From assembly GCA_963971405.1 (NCBI GenBank), contig OZ020486.1, positions 27,489,419-27,553,418 of the forward strand: a stretch of 64,000 nt of DNA, read 5' to 3'. Positions 1-12,105 of this stretch are shown here, piece by piece. The position numbers were made by a program, and so were the translations under genes. The notes beneath the pieces were generated by a model. It was not told the origin of the DNA. It did not search any database and worked only from the letters and a program-made list of their open reading frames with translations. The DNA comes from Psococerastis gibbosa (Eukaryota; Arthropoda; Insecta; Psocodea; Psocidae). The first letter of the stretch is position 1; every line of letters begins with the position of its first letter.

Positions 1-126
1 TTCTTTAATTAAAAGTCTGCAGGTCTTAAGAAAATCGGGCAGGAGAGTCTTTATATGTCACGCGGTCCCTCCATGATATTTTTAGCAGTCTTCCAATGCA
101 CCACATCAGACTAAAAAATAAAATAA

Positions 127-836
127 AAGAGCCGGTACGAGTGAACCCGTACAAGCTTTACAACTTACTATCAGCTTAGGCACTGCAATAAATAATTAAT
201 TCTAGGGTTAAATTTTGGCTGCCTGAAATTCCCCTACCCTAAAGCACTGGATTGATCGATGGGACAATTCCACCGTCTATAATTGAATACATTGGGATTA
301 TCCATAAATTTTTTAACCCCAAAACGTTGCTTGGGAAGAAATGTTACTCCTTTTAGCAACAAAAACATACCTGAAGTTAGAAAGCACAGACAGAAAGGTT
401 CCGCAGAACGATAATTTATATATTTATTTATATTTGGCTAAGCTATTGGCTTAGCCAATAGCAGGCCGAAGGTACAGCATACACTTAGTTTCTCCTAAAT
501 CGTGTCTACATCGTCCAACTCCCTTGTAAGGCATTGTAGGACCGATGATACCTCAAGTTCAAGAGCCATTTTAGTTATTTTTTCATGAAAATTTAGTATT
601 TTATGGTTTTTTTTCTTCCCCAAATCCAAATTATCCAGTGGAAAGGGAGTCGGTTAGTCTTGTTTACATTGGTTAAGACTACAATATATGAGGGTAAAAC
701 ATCCTAAAATTGAGTTAGCCAAAAATAGAAAAAATTGTCCGGAGATATGATTTTCATGAGCCTACAAACTGAATTTCATCTAAATCCATCGAGTAGTTTG
801 TCCAAAAATCGATGCTCAGACAGACCAACAAACATA
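127..836 (+). repeat. Interspersed element DR1, diverged copy
   Basis: Opens AGAGCCGGTACGAGTGAACC and later has the family block TGAATTTCATCTAAATCC, ATCGAGTAGTTTGTCC and CAGACAGACC. It abuts the next copy at 842 head to tail. Full DR1 is about 870 bp and non-coding. It starts AAGAACCGGTCCGAGTTTACTC, has GACAGACA runs near the 3' end and finishes ATAAATTGGAAAGCAA. A subterminal inverted repeat (GCTTTCCAATTTAT near the 5' end, ATAAATTGGAAAGC at the 3' end) suggests a DNA element; class unproven. Confidence 0.65.
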
Positions 837-841
837 CAGTA

Positions 842-1568
842 TAAAGAACCGGTCCGAGTTTACTCGAACATGCTTTCCAATTTATCAAAATTAATAGATA
901 GAGAAAATGAGTAATTTCATGGTAAATAATTTTCCTATGGTTAAATTTCCGATATCTCGGGGGGGGGGGGGGTGTCTACCTGACGTCACTGGAGGTGAGG
1001 TAAATTCTAGATAGGTCAGACCAACACATTACCACACAGCAATACTGGCAGGGCACGCAATGCATTTGAGCGTGAATTTTCTATCATTTTTTCAAAAAAA
1101 CATTTTTTTTTTGCAAAACCAAATACTTTTCTGGGAAAGCAACCTGTCCGGTTTCGTTACTCAATTTCACACCTAAAACATACCTGAAGGTAGAAATCAT
1201 CGATAGAAAGGTTTCGCAGAAAAATTATTTTTTAGTCATTTTTCATTAAAATATTGTTATTTTTATTTAGCCCCAAATAAAAAAAATTGTTCCGAGGAAG
1301 GTTTCTTGTGAACCAAATTTCATCAAAATCGACCGAGTACTTTGCCCGGAAATCGACGCACAGACAGACAGAACGACAGACAGACAGACATTTCGTAAAA
1401 ACCACTTTTTTGGGTTCCTGGGACCTTAAAACATGTAAATCCGTTGAAAATTTCGACCGTCACAAAGCTTTCCTTATACTACGTATAAATTGGAAAGCAA
1501 TAAATAGTACAAATATTTTTGGGTTCCTCGTAATCGAAAATTTCGACCATCACAAAGCTTTCCTTGTC
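842..1568 (+). repeat. Interspersed element DR1, with repeated 3' tail
   Basis: Starts AAAGAACCGGTCCGAG and runs through a G13 tract, the GACAGACA run and ACTACGTATAAATTGGAAAGC at about 1,503. A second partial tail (GTAATCGAAAATTTCGACCATC ... AAGCTTTCCTTG) follows to about 1,568. The 109-codon ORF over it is fortuitous, as the same reading recurs in other copies with frameshifts. Confidence 0.75.
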
Positions 1569-1578
1569 TTAGCCCTTA

Positions 1579-1803
1579 GGCGTGTATTCCACTTGTTAAT
1601 ATTTCGTCATTTGTGATTAAAAAAAGTTGAGATTTTTGTTTTAATGAGACTATTATGTAGAGACTTATTAATTAAGCCTGCTACCAAATTAAAACTTAAT
1701 TTATAATAGATAAGTTAAGTATCTACATAATAGTCTACTTAAAACAAAAATCTCAATTTTTTTAATCATAAATGACGGAATATTGACAAGTGGAATACAT
1801 GCC
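1579..1803. mobile_element. Harbinger-type MITE, 225 bp
   Basis: Terminal inverted repeats of about 83 bp (GGCGTGTATTCCACTTG ... and its complement ending GCC), flanked by TTA at 1,576-1,578 and 1,804-1,806. A 3-bp TWA duplication is the PIF/Harbinger signature. The arms differ at about one base in ten, with a 60-bp AT-rich centre. No coding. Confidence 0.8.
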
Positions 1804-2160
1804 TTAACGTATTCAAATAGGAAAGCGAAAATAATTATTTTACACCAAAGTAGCATGTGATGGTTTCGACAGTTCTAATGTTGCATAAAGTTTCAAGAGT
1901 TTGTTTAACAAAGGGACAGAGAAAGTAGTAGTGGTGCCGGTAGAAGTGGCCCCTCATTACATTATGCTCAAGAGATAATTTCCACCCGCATAACTTAGGC
2001 CTGCACCGGAACCACGACGATAGTGGCGCCTTCACTCAAAACAGCAACCCAATCAAGGGGTCGACATCGCTATCGAGTTAGTAGGCTAATCTCAAGTTCA
2101 AGTTGTCAAACGTTGACGTTTGGCAATAGCAAAAACTAGTTCGTAATTTAATGTAAGTTA

Positions 2161-2298
2161 GGCGGGGTTTCCACATACGTCAATGGTCAATGGTAAATGT
2201 GGTATTGACGTTTTAACAGACACTTAAGACATACCAAAAATTGCTGCTACCACGTCAAAACCATATCTACCATTGACCATTGACGTGGAAACCCCGCC
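2161..2298. mobile_element. Harbinger-type MITE, 138 bp
   Basis: Arms GGCGGGGTTTCCAC and GTGGAAACCCCGCC continue inward with GTCAATGGTCAATGGTA on both sides. TTA duplicates lie at 2,158-2,160 and 2,299-2,301. Shares the GGCG-x-TTCCAC terminus with the other elements of this type in the window. Confidence 0.82.
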
Positions 2299-2410
2299 TT
2301 AGCATGAACCAGCATAAAAAATATGACCAGTTGAACTCATAGGAGAGGTTCATAGGTTTATTTCTATGTTTCACACAAACGAAGTCACCTATGTCACGTC
2401 ACCGGCGTCA

Positions 2411-2620
2411 GAACATGTAGAGTAGTGGTACAGACTCTGACTTTCACCCGTAAGGTTGTTGGTTCGAGTCCCACACTTGCTACATTTTCTGGCCATGCTT
2501 CGGAGGGCATGTAAGGCAGGCGGTTTCGGGCTTTTCTAGTTGAGTGTATGAGAGGGCTTTATAGTACTAACTCCGCTAGGTTGGCTTAGTAATAGAACAA
2601 AAAGTCAATATTTATTTATT
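2411..2620 (+). repeat. tRNA-derived SINE (family S), full-length copy
   Basis: Starts ACATGTAGAGTAGTGGTAC (A-box-like TAGAGTAGTGG), has the B box GGTTCGAGTCC about 50 bases in, then a tRNA-unrelated body (GGCCATGCTTCGGAGGG ... AGTGTATGAGAGGGC ... CTCCGCTAGGTTGGC). It ends in a T/A-rich tail with AGTCAATATTTATTTATT. The internal RNA polymerase III promoter marks it as a SINE and not a working tRNA gene, since no acceptor or anticodon stem can form. The window has at least nine copies in both orientations. Confidence 0.85.
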
Positions 2621-3014
2621 GAAAATTGGTTCCACCAATTCACCAACAGCATATTTATGGCGCGAAACCCTCGACAGCTAGCCGGTACTGCCTTTAGCAA
2701 AGGAAAAAAAAACTTAAAGTGCGTTTTAATTTTAAATGCTCTAACAATATAAGAATCCAGTTGGAAAAATTTAAACTTTTCTCTTTTCGAACTTAACTTA
2801 ATTGAAAAGCATGGTAAACAGGACAAAAGCACGTAATCAAGTTGACATATTTTGGTGCTAATTTTGCTTTAGTGTCAAAGGGAACATTTTGTACATTATT
2901 CCATGCAAAGAGAAATGAATAGACAAATTGCTTTCTTTACAGCCAGGTAAGTTAGAAGGAATTCATGGATCAACTGAATTTAAGAAGGACGCATGAACTC
3001 GAACGTACCAAGAG

Positions 3015-3273
3015 CAGTGGCGGCGCTAGAAATTTTAAGGCGGGGGGGGGGCATGACTTATATCTGGTGGAGGGGCCAATGAAAAACAAACCATTTTTCA
3101 ATGAGAGTAGGTATAATGGAAATAAGTAAAATGTAACCAGTTTTAATTCTGACGTTTTTGAATTACAAAAATAGTGCTAGATATAACATGTAAAATAAAA
3201 AGTGGGGGGCCCAGAGAAACTTTCGGGGGGGGGGGGGCAGGGCCCCCCGGGCACCCCCGTAGCACCGCCACTG
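3015..3273. mobile_element. hAT-type MITE (G-rich ends), copy 1
   Basis: Begins CAGTGGCGGCGCTAGAAATTTTAAGGC then a G10 run. It ends with a G/C-rich block and GTAGCACCGCCACTG. CAGTGGCGG termini are typical of hAT elements. Flanks CCAAGAG and TCAAGAGC are an imperfect 8-bp duplication. The interior (GAGTAGGTATAAT, CCAGTTTTAATTCTG) is shared with the copy at 12,403. Confidence 0.75.
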
Positions 3274-4997
3274 TCAAGAGCTGAAGGGATCGATAGAGCT
3301 GGAGCATGATAGGCAGGGAGTTGCTGCCAACCAATCGTTGAGATTGTGACCTCAGAAGAAGAAGTAACTCCGAAATGTATCTACACTGCTAGTGATTTTC
3401 ATAAGTTTCATGTGATACCAATTCAATATAATTTTATTGCTATTAAATTATAATATTATCATAAATTGTACAACAGGTAACAACAATAATGTGTACCCAT
3501 TAACTTAGATCAATGTGTCAATGCAGATAACTACAGGGCAACATTTAATTTACACCTACACAAAGTCTAAGTTCTCGACATACCAGCCACTAGGCTGTAA
3601 TGTAATTTGTGTTACAGGCTTTAGAACAGAAATGTCCGAAGTTGCACATGACAATGCATTACGATTCGGCCTAAAGCGGCAAACAATGAATGCATTGCAA
3701 CTTTTATTATGGACAGCACCTCGAGCAAGTTCAGTCCCACTTCAGTCGACACTTATTGATTAGCCTTCGTATTCCCTTGCATTTCGGGACGACTGGTGAA
3801 TTCACATTAGAAAGAGACGTTCAAGAACCAAAACGGGGTCGAGATCGCCCTGTTCTCAACCATATGCTAAACATGTGCGGCACTAGTTTATAAGGCAAAC
3901 ACGACTTTGTCCTCACTAATAATTAAGACTAGCAGCCCAGAATTCTCTCTATACCTTGTCAAACCTGCTTTCTGTATAACATAGCAAGAAAATCCATGCA
4001 CGTCTTTAGAGCCCATTTTCCAGTTTTCGTACATGTTGAGAAAAAGCGGGAGGCTGGCAAAACCTTTGTTATAGGGCTCCCATTCAAATACGTAACCATC
4101 CAGTGATTCAAGCCAAATTATAATGGATACGGCGGGAACACTCAACATGAGGCCCGAACGCAATGGATGGATTTCCATTTTTTGGAGCTTTCAGACATTC
4201 CGGTCAGACCGGCTTATGAATGACGGACATACTACAAGTTCAATTTAAATGAATTAATATAGGATATCACATGACTTCATTAATATTATGATTTCATATT
4301 TGGCCGCAGTAAATTACATTTTGTTAAGGAGCACAGAGGTAAGGATATACCGTAGGAAAGGCATTGTATATTCAACATAAAAACGAAAAAACCTTTTGTA
4401 AGCATAAGATGAAATGTCAGCATGTTTCAATCTATGATATAAAAATGAATCGCAAAATGTGTTGGTAAGCGCATAACTCAACAATGCCTGGACCAATTTG
4501 GACAATTCTTTTTTATAAATGTTCATTGAAGTACAAGGATGATTTTTACGGCGAAAAAAAAATTCGAATAATTGCCGGAAGAACCCTAAAAACAGCCCTT
4601 TTCGTATGAGTGGTCCTGGGAATAAATTCCAAAGGACCGCCAAGTGCATTCGAAACGTTATAAACAAACCAAACGTTGTTTGTCCCAGGGGCAAACATTA
4701 AGTGTTTGTGGTATTAATCTGGAAAAGCCATGTTGCTCACATGGTCAATTGTATGTTGCCTGTTCCCGTGTTGGAAAACCAGGTAATAAAAAATTAAATA
4801 AAAAAAATGTTTATCACAAAGCACTACAATGAAAATAAAACTGATTTTTGTTAATAATAATGTTTCACATGATTAACAATAAAGCGATTGCTTACTTTTA
4901 AATGCTAAATTTTAAATCTTTTAGACAGGACGAAGTTAGGTAACTGCTTGATTTGGATTCAACAACTAAATAGGGCCACTACGACCATTCTCAGGTG
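3274..4997. other. Unassigned interval
   Basis: No repeat family or gene recognised. ORFs of 62-126 codons on both strands overlap one another and lack motifs. Base composition is ordinary for the window. Confidence 0.4.
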
Positions 4998-5070
4998 TCA
5001 TGCGAGCCCCGAAGGGGCGAGCTGCGTAATGCCCAATGCGAGGCCCCGAAGGGGGGCGGGATCGCGCTTG
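4998..5070 (+). mobile_element. Helitron-like 3' end fragment
   Basis: TCATGCGAGCCCCGAAGGGG ... GCGCTTG|TTG matches the GC-rich 3' block of the longer elements, with the middle shortened. The 5' remainder is not recognisable, so this is a truncated copy. Confidence 0.7.
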
Positions 5071-6289
5071 TTGTTGATAAAAATTCTGAGCATCGCTGTT
5101 TTATGCTGTTGACTAGTTGAGTAAGCCAGCAACATCCGAAATTGTACAACCATTGAAGATTTTAATTTGACTGGAGGCTGTAGGCTAGGTAGGCTACGAG
5201 TACCTTACTACCTAGCTATTGTTTCCAAATCTGCTGATTTCCCTGTTTTCCAGAACCTTCTGATTTGTTCATTTCTATTGCAGTACCGGCTCTAGAAGTT
5301 TCAACTGAAATACATGGTCTGTTTGTCATAAGTCTTAACGAAACAAACGAGCATTTGACAATGAATGCTTCCCTTTGTCATACTCCCAAACTTAAATCAC
5401 TATCACTTGAGGGAGCACTCGTGATAATGCGTTATCAGACAAGTACGAGAGAAGGTAGCTCAATTTTCAACATCCTTCAGAGCAACTATGTAACCTCAGT
5501 TATCTCTGCTGTTAGTATTGGCCTTGGCAATGAAATCGGTTGCTACGAGGGCCTACCTAAGGTCCCACTAATAATTTAATTCGCACATGAACGCGAAATT
5601 CTCCTTCCTGGGATTTTTTCAAAGATGCAAAGTGGACTATTATCGGCAGATGCAAAATACGCCGACGTTTTTCACTTTCCCAGATTTTACGACTATGTAG
5701 CTGCAACTGTTAACTAGTACCTACGCCCTACGGGCTTACTACTATGGCGATTATTTTTAATCTTAACCTGTGATTAAAAATATAAAGAAAATTTTACAAT
5801 GGCAAGTGCTATTCAAAATGGTTTTGTTTACATTTTTAATCCCTGGAATAACTTAATACTCAACGGCCCACTGTGGAACATTGGCACAAAATATTTTTGC
5901 TAGCTATACCCTATTATCGGATAGGCATAATCTCATTGGTAGAGTATTTAAAGCCTATAAAGGGTTATAATACTTTTTTATCGTGAGCCGCATGGGGTCT
6001 TTGGCTCATTGAGTGCGGCTCTTCCTGGAAGAGTCTTCCATATACATTTAAGCAGTTCTATACACAAAAAGTATATATGAACATAGCACGTTACCACCCC
6101 TGTTATAAAGTAAAGGAATGTCCTTCTACATTCTGATGTATAGTGAGTATAGTCACTTACTACAGTGGTTTTTTCTACGGGACGGTCCTTGACATCATGC
6201 CCGCGAGATGTGCCCCGCACGTCCCATGCCAGACATGGTGGAAACAGAAAGCGACTCCGAAATTATGTGCAGGTGGAAGGATAATTCCA
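5071..6289. other. Unassigned interval with one dispersed repeat
   Basis: Apart from the repeat at 5,788-5,890 nothing is recognised. The 104-codon ORF at 5,265-5,579 has no recognisable domain, start context or splice structure. Confidence 0.4.
5788..5890 (+). repeat. Dispersed repeat related to 47.35-47.45 kb
   Basis: Shares TTTTACAATGG-AAGTGCTA-TCAAAAT, TTTAC-TTTTAA-CCC-GGA-TAA-TTAATAC and CGGCCCACTG in the same order with the sequence upstream of the Helitron pair. Non-coding; family unknown. Confidence 0.55.
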
Positions 6290-7165
6290 AAGAACCGGTC
6301 CGAGTTTACTCGAACATGCTTTCCAATTTATCAAAATTAGCAGATAGAGAAAATGAATAATTTCATGGTAAATAATTTTCCTATGGTTAAATTTCCGATA
6401 TTTCGGGGGGGGGGGGGGGTCGTCCACCTGATGTCACTGGATATGAGTTAAATTCTAGATAGGTCAGACCAACACAATACCACACAGCAATAATGGCAGG
6501 GCGCGCAATGCATTTAAGCGTGAATTTTCTAATTTTCTATCATTTATTCAAAAGACAAAATTTTTGCACAAAACCAAATAGTTCTTTGGGAAAGCAACCT
6601 GTTCGGTTTCGTTACTCAACTTACCACCTAAAATATGCCTGAAGGTAGAAATAATCGATGGAAAGGTTTCGCAGAAAAATTATTTCTAGTCATTTTTCAT
6701 TAAAATTTAGTTATATTTATTTTTTTACCCCCAGAAGCAAACTATCAAGGGGCAAGCAACCCCCCGCATTATATCAACATTAATAACAACTACAATATAT
6801 GTGAATTAAAAAGAAATCGTTGCAGCCGTTTTTGAGAAATAATTTTTTTAGACGGTTTTTTTAGTTTTTTGAGAATAAAACCCCCCCAAATTGAGTTAAC
6901 CCAAAATAAAAGAAATGGTCTTGAGGTATGATTTTTGTGAACCTACATGCAAAATTTCTTCAAAATCGGCCGAGTAGTTTGCCCGGAAATCGATGAACAG
7001 ACAGACAGACAGAGCGACAGACAGACATTTCATAAAAACCATTTTTTTGGGTTCCTGGGACCTCAAAACGTGTAAATCCGTTGAAATCTCGGAATCGAAA
7101 ATTTCAACCATCACAAAGCTTTCCTTATACTAGGCCCTACGTATAAATTGGAAAGCAAAAATTGG
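6290..7165 (+). repeat. Interspersed element DR1, near full-length
   Basis: All family landmarks in order: AAAGAACCGGTCCGAG, a G-run, GGGAAAGCAACCTG, GAAGGTAGAAATAATCGATGG, TATCAAGGGGCAAGC, the TTTGAGAAATAATTTTTTTAGACG block, GACAGACA repeats, CCATCACAAAGCTTTCC and TAAATTGGAAAGCAA. About 875 bp with no long ORF. Confidence 0.8.
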
Positions 7166-7608
7166 AGACTGCTGGAGAGTGCTAGGAGTAATAGTACACT
7201 TAGGTAGATCACCAGCAGGCAATTACGTACACCTCTTATGATAATTATAAGCACACGCTGTCGTCAGTAGAACAGAATATTGTATCAGCGATTTTATAGT
7301 GTTTACAAGTTATGCAGGCCTTTATAATTAGATAGACCATTCATTTCAAGAAAACCTAATGCCTATGTAGGTATTGCTGAATCAGAGTTGTTTCTTGGTG
7401 ACAGCAATTTCGGAATTCTCCGACTTCGTCCATTATATTAGTCTTCAGTCTTCACTGTTCAGTCGCGGTCTGAGCTTATTTATTCATTCAATTAGAAAAG
7501 GTGCCGTTTCTGGTTAGTTAAAAGTTGCGTGCATTTGGTGCAGTTGTTGGGGTAGAAGACGCCAATTTGATATATCATTAGGTAACATATTAAAATATTA
7601 GTTATTAA

Positions 7609-7945
7609 GGGTAAAGGTGCAGTTTGGCTACCTCTCATATAATCACAAAATTTGGTTCTACATCGTTGATTTAGCTTTAAAGAAACCCATTTCCGAAAGA
7701 ATTAAAAGTCGGAAAAGTATAGTTTTTGAGTTACAGCCCAATCTAGTTCGAATTTTTGCACGGGCAGGTATAGGGACAAATTGCTCATAAAATTTTTTAT
7801 GGAAGGAACATTGTCAGAGGCATGTAAATAATACAACCCTTGCTTAAAATATGAATTCCCTTACAAGTGGTATGTTTTCCTTCCTGATAAAAAGCATTTC
7901 CATTCGACTTTTGACACAGCGGGGTAGATAAACTGCACCTTTACC
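7609..7945. mobile_element. MITE, 337 bp, TTATTAA flanks
   Basis: Ends GGGTAAAGGTGCAGTTT and complement AAACTGCACCTTTACC, flanked by TTATTAA at 7,602-7,608 and 7,946-7,952. Similarity of the arms fades after about 30 bases. Superfamily not assigned because a 7-bp AT-only duplication is not diagnostic. Confidence 0.65.
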
Positions 7946-10083
7946 TTATTAAGTTATTAGTAGTGAAAAATAGTCATTAAGAGTAAAATATAATTAGGAA
8001 AAATAAAACATTCCCTCGGAATCAGCATATAAAGGGGTCTGGTTATAATTAATATAATGATAACTTGGACACCCTAAAAGCCAAAGCTCCGAGAGATTAT
8101 ATTCAATAGTACAGTACTACAGTATGTAAAAAACGTATTTAAAAATTATTTTTGCCTCACCCTGCAAAAATCCAGTCGGTAGCCTCATGCATCAATTAGC
8201 AAATATGTTATTAGTCGTATAAAATCAATTAAATTATCTTTATTATAATTGTATCCTATCTGACATGATATGAGGGAGGGGGCAGTACCACCTGGGGGCG
8301 CCAAATTGGACAAAAAATAGTCAACATACATGTTATATAACAAAAAAATTACAACGTAAAACAATTACTTCGGTTTCATTGGGGAATAGGGGCTTATACA
8401 GGCAGCAGCCAACATCCAATAACGCTGGTTTACAATGTTTCTGACAATACTTCTATCGTCGCCACATGTGAAAGGTTTTTGAAAAAAAAAGTTCGAACGG
8501 CAAAGTCTCAAGCTGAGCAATGCCTCATGGCTGAGCTCTTTCGTCCAAGGGCGCGGGAGTCCATCATGGGAATAAGGTGGCCACTTAAAGCCCCGAGCTT
8601 TTGTAGTTAAACTCACTATTTTGTGCCTATTTATTCAAACAAATTTCTCCGGGGGAGACACCTGTTTAGTTTCGTTAAAAAAGTTTTCTTAAGTCAACTT
8701 AATTCTGAGAAAATGAGTAAAAACTCAAAATGAGTAAAAACTCAAAAATTCAATCTATTTTATAAAAAAAAATATGCGGTAATATTTTTCGCCTGTGAAA
8801 TCTAAACGTTAGTGCTAACAAAATGCGTAAAAGTAAAACCCCACTATTTCAGGCCTATTTTTCCAAAAATAGGTGACCCCCGCACCCTCCTTGTTTGCAC
8901 CAATACTGTATTCTTCGCCTGCAAATTCTAAACCCCACTTCCGAAACATATGAAAAATAGGAGGGGGGCACAAATGATAAACCCCCCCCCCCCCTCGAAA
9001 ACCTATCGTTATGACACTGGACTCCATCAACTACCAATATGTCATAGCCCAACTAATGAAGGCATCAGGGCCCAGGGCGTTCTTGATCTTCCACTCCACA
9101 AGTTTTTGAAACAAAAAATTCAAAAAATTATTGTGAGGACCCGTCGGCCATCCCGCACCTATTCCCGCGTCCCGCGTGTGACCGATCAGTGTTAGTTACA
9201 AACGTAGAGGAAAATTTTCATCTCATTTAGGAGTCTACGTTTTCATGCGTTTTACGTTCCATTTTAATTTGCCCTTAGGAGGTTTAAGGTGTATAATACA
9301 TAGTTTTAAATTTATTTTTGTATTGTATTTTGTAGTTTTTATGACTCTATGGAAGGTATTTTGTAGTTTTTAGGACTCCAATTAAGTTGCAACAATAATA
9401 AAAGACCGTAGGCAATGAATAACTTTATATCTTCCGAATTTCCATACTTCTACGTACATTGCTTGCCTGTTTGAGGCAAGGGCAAAGCCATATGAAGAGA
9501 AAATGCAAAGAGACCTGTCGCTTTTTTTCAGTTTCGTGACCGAGAACCAACAAATTGGCAAAAGAAATAGAATGTACTTGATATATGTCGTGACCTTTAT
9601 AGCCTACGGATTTGCGGCTACATTGTAATCCACTTTTAATATTATTTACTTGTTCAGTTGTTCCAAGAAAAGAAGAAACACTCCTGTCACAAGTTTAATT
9701 GAGTCGTTCAACTATACCAATTGTATTCTTTTTGCTCCACATGTCAAATCGTCAAATGACGATGACACAAAAACAGCAAATGTTGTTTTCCCATGTCAAT
9801 CCACACATAAGTTCTTTTTCACAAGTTCTAAAACTATGTTAGAGTATGATATATGTCACCAAACTATATTAAGGGACAGGGGGTAATTATAGGTTAACAC
9901 TAATACCAAGTAATAAGGGGTAAAGAGAGAGAATTCTAAAATAGCAATTAATGTGTTACGGTTCACTATAATGAAGGCACTTGGATAATAAAATTCTAAA
10001 TCTGGTGTTAATTACATGCTTTATTTTCATCAGAGACGAATCCAGATTCCAAGGGAATGGGACTCAGCCAGCCCGTAAAGAAC
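7946..10083. other. Unassigned interval with G/C-run patches
   Basis: C-run and G-run patches at 8,875-9,000 look like decayed hAT MITE ends (GGTGACCCCCGCACCC, GAGGGGGGCAC), but no paired termini were found. A short internal duplication (TTTGTAGTTTTTA-GACTC) lies at 9,325-9,385. No gene. Confidence 0.4.
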
Positions 10084-10262
10084 CACTAGCGGATCTAGAA
10101 ATTTTTAGAGGGGGGGGGGGCTGAACTAGTGGATGGAAAGCCTTTAGTCAGGAGGTCTATGATAGAGTGAAGACTTTTTTGAAAGTGCGTTTTATCTAGT
10201 GTAGTAAGAGAAAGGGAGGGGGGCATTAGCCCCATTAGCCTATAGCTGGATCCACTATAGTG
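10084..10262. mobile_element. hAT-type MITE, exact 8-bp duplication
   Basis: CACTAGCGGATCTAGAAATTTT with a G-run at the left; right end GCTGGATCCACTATAGTG. TAAAGAAC occurs at 10,076-10,083 and again at 10,263-10,270, a perfect 8-bp target duplication. 179 bp, no coding. Confidence 0.85.
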
Positions 10263-10441
10263 TAAAGAACACTAGATGTATATGATAGAAGAAGGCATTG
10301 GCGTAAATTTCGCAAATTTCTCGGGGGAGGGCTTTAGGACCCCAAGACCTTGATCCCCCGGAGAAAAAAAAACATAAATTAGTGATGCCCTGGGGTCTCC
10401 CCCGGAGAAAAAATGGATGAATAGGCCCAAATTAAGGAGGT

Positions 10442-11475
10442 TTTACGCATTTTGCAAGCAGTACAGTCGAGATTTTCCAGACGAATAAACCTACCACTGA
10501 GGGGGGCCCGGGGGTCTTCCTCGAAGAAAAGTTTTGAAAAAACAGGTCTGAAATATTGGGGTTTTTAAGCATTTTGAGTAATATATTTTTGTGAAAGTAC
10601 TTGGTCAATATGTTGACTTTTCCATGATGTCTTTCATTAGAAATAAGCATATCAAGAATTAATTTCCCTTTCGTTATTGTGGATACTATGCCTTTCGCCT
10701 CCATAACGTCTTTGTCACCAGAAATCCTGGGGGGGGGGGCAGGACCCCCCTATTTACGCCAATGTTTGCCAGCAGTACAATTGAGATATTATAACGACGA
10801 ATAAACCTACCATTGAGGGGGGCCCGGGGGTCTCCCCGGAGAAAAATTGGGAAAAAATAGCTCTGAAGTATTGGAGTTTTAAGCATTTTGAGTAATATAT
10901 TTCTTGTGAAAGTACTTGGTCAATATGTTGATTTTTTCATGTAAAATAAGAATATTAAGAGTGTACAGCCCGTAGGAAATTGGCAACCCGAAATTTATTA
11001 CTTTTTATTTTTTATTTAATTAACTAAGCATGCTATTAAAGATTTGGCTCATCAAAGTTGTAGAAGACTACTTCATGCATCATATAATAAGGTATTTTTA
11101 GTTTTCGAAATTGTAGTTTTTTTATAAAATCGCTTTTACGTGAAAAGTTATTGTTTATAAAATATCTGTATGTTTATGAAAAAACTACAATTTCGAAAAT
11201 TAAAAATATCTTATAAATATGATGCATGAAGTAGTCTTCTACAACTTTGATGAGCCAAATCTTTAATAACATGCTTAGTTAATTAAATAAAAAATAAAAA
11301 GGAATACATTTCGGGTTGCCAATTTCCTACGGGCTGTACACTCTTAAGAATTAATTTCCCTTTCATTATTGTGGATACTATGCCTTTAGCCTCCATAACG
11401 TCTTTGTCACCAGAAATCCGGGGGGGGGGGGTTACGGGTGGACCTGGGGGGGCTGACCCCCCTATTTACACCAAT
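10442..11475 (+). repeat. Two-unit tandem repeat of about 310 bp, second unit interrupted
   Basis: Unit 1 (10,442-10,751) and unit 2 (from 10,752) both run GCAGTACA-T-GAGATxTT, CGAATAAACCTACCA, GGGGGGCCCGGGGGTCT, AAGCATTTTGAGTAATATAT, AAGTACTTGGTCAATATG, AATTAATTTCCCTTTC and CTCCATAACGTCTTTGTCACC, ending in G-runs and CCCCCCTATTTAC. Ends reading ATTGGCGTAAAT (10,297) and ATTTACACCAAT (11,463) suggest the array lies inside a decayed hAT-like element. ORFs here arise from the repeats. Confidence 0.75.
10959..11343. mobile_element. piggyBac-type MITE, 385 bp palindrome
   Basis: Starts GAGTGTACAGCCCGTAGG and ends CCTACGGGCTGTACACTC, with TTAA on both sides (10,955-10,958 and 11,344-11,347). The arms are about 165 bp and nearly perfect, separated by a 45-bp loop. 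It interrupts the second unit of a 310-bp tandem repeat; the first unit at about 10,645-10,675 is uninterrupted (CATATCAAGAATTAATTTCC), confirming the insertion. A diverged relative of one arm lies at about 16,760-16,830. Confidence 0.85.
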
Positions 11476-11924
11476 GGTATTAGGATATTTGCACCGATTG
11501 TGATTCAATCAACTTTTGGAATTGGAAATGCAGTCAAAATACAATATAATAAGTTGTCCATATAGTGCTGAATGTAATTATTTAAAACAAAGTAAAATTA
11601 GCGTTCTATTAAAACGGGTAAAAATAAAGTGTTAGTTTAACACAAGAGTATGACTTGGTCGAAGAAACAAAGTACAGTAGCAACTACAGTATACTTCCTA
11701 GTATTAGTAAAAAAAAACCCTGAGAGAACCTACTAGCACAGTCTCGCCAAATCATCAACGAATTAAGGCTCACTCAGCTTTGAACGAACTTAAGAATAAC
11801 ACCAAATGCCATATTAGTTAAGTTAAGTTAAGTAGTTAATAAAGAAAACACATGGAAAGTAAAACTTTGTGATGGCCACAATTTTCGAAATTCCTATAGG
11901 ACCCCTTTAAGCGTTTTTTTACGG

Positions 11925-12105
11925 TCTATGCATTGATTCCTTCTCGTGGATCTACTCGATCGATTATGATGAAATTCGGCATATTGTTTCACGAAAACCA
12001 TCTAGGGTCAATTTTTTCTATTTTGGACTAACTAATTTTTTCTATTATTAGGCTTTATTAATTGATACATAGGTAAGTATGAACGGGTTCACTCATACCG
12101 TCATT
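11925..12105 (-). repeat. Interspersed element DR1, reverse fragment
   Basis: Reverse complement similarity to the AAATTTCATC-AAATCG-C-GAGTAG block (here CTACTCGATCGATTATGATG) and to the opening GGTATGAGTGAACCCGTTCAT. The interior is deleted; strongly diverged. Confidence 0.55.

Noticed and set aside
961..973. Long G-runs as assembly errors
   Set aside because: They recur at the same place in independent DR1 and hAT MITE copies, so they are part of the elements, although exact lengths may be unreliable.
1371..1393. GACAGACA runs as a CRISPR-like array
   Set aside because: Simple repeats inside DR1 with no spacers; the genome is eukaryotic.
2411..2475. A tRNA gene with A and B boxes
   Set aside because: No cloverleaf can be drawn and at least nine diverged copies share a non-tRNA body; it is a SINE.
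6896..7114. Minus ORFs beginning MMVEIFDSEIS that recur at 27,134 and 36,540
   Set aside because: They are the same non-coding DR1 3' end read backwards; frames differ between copies and are repeatedly broken.
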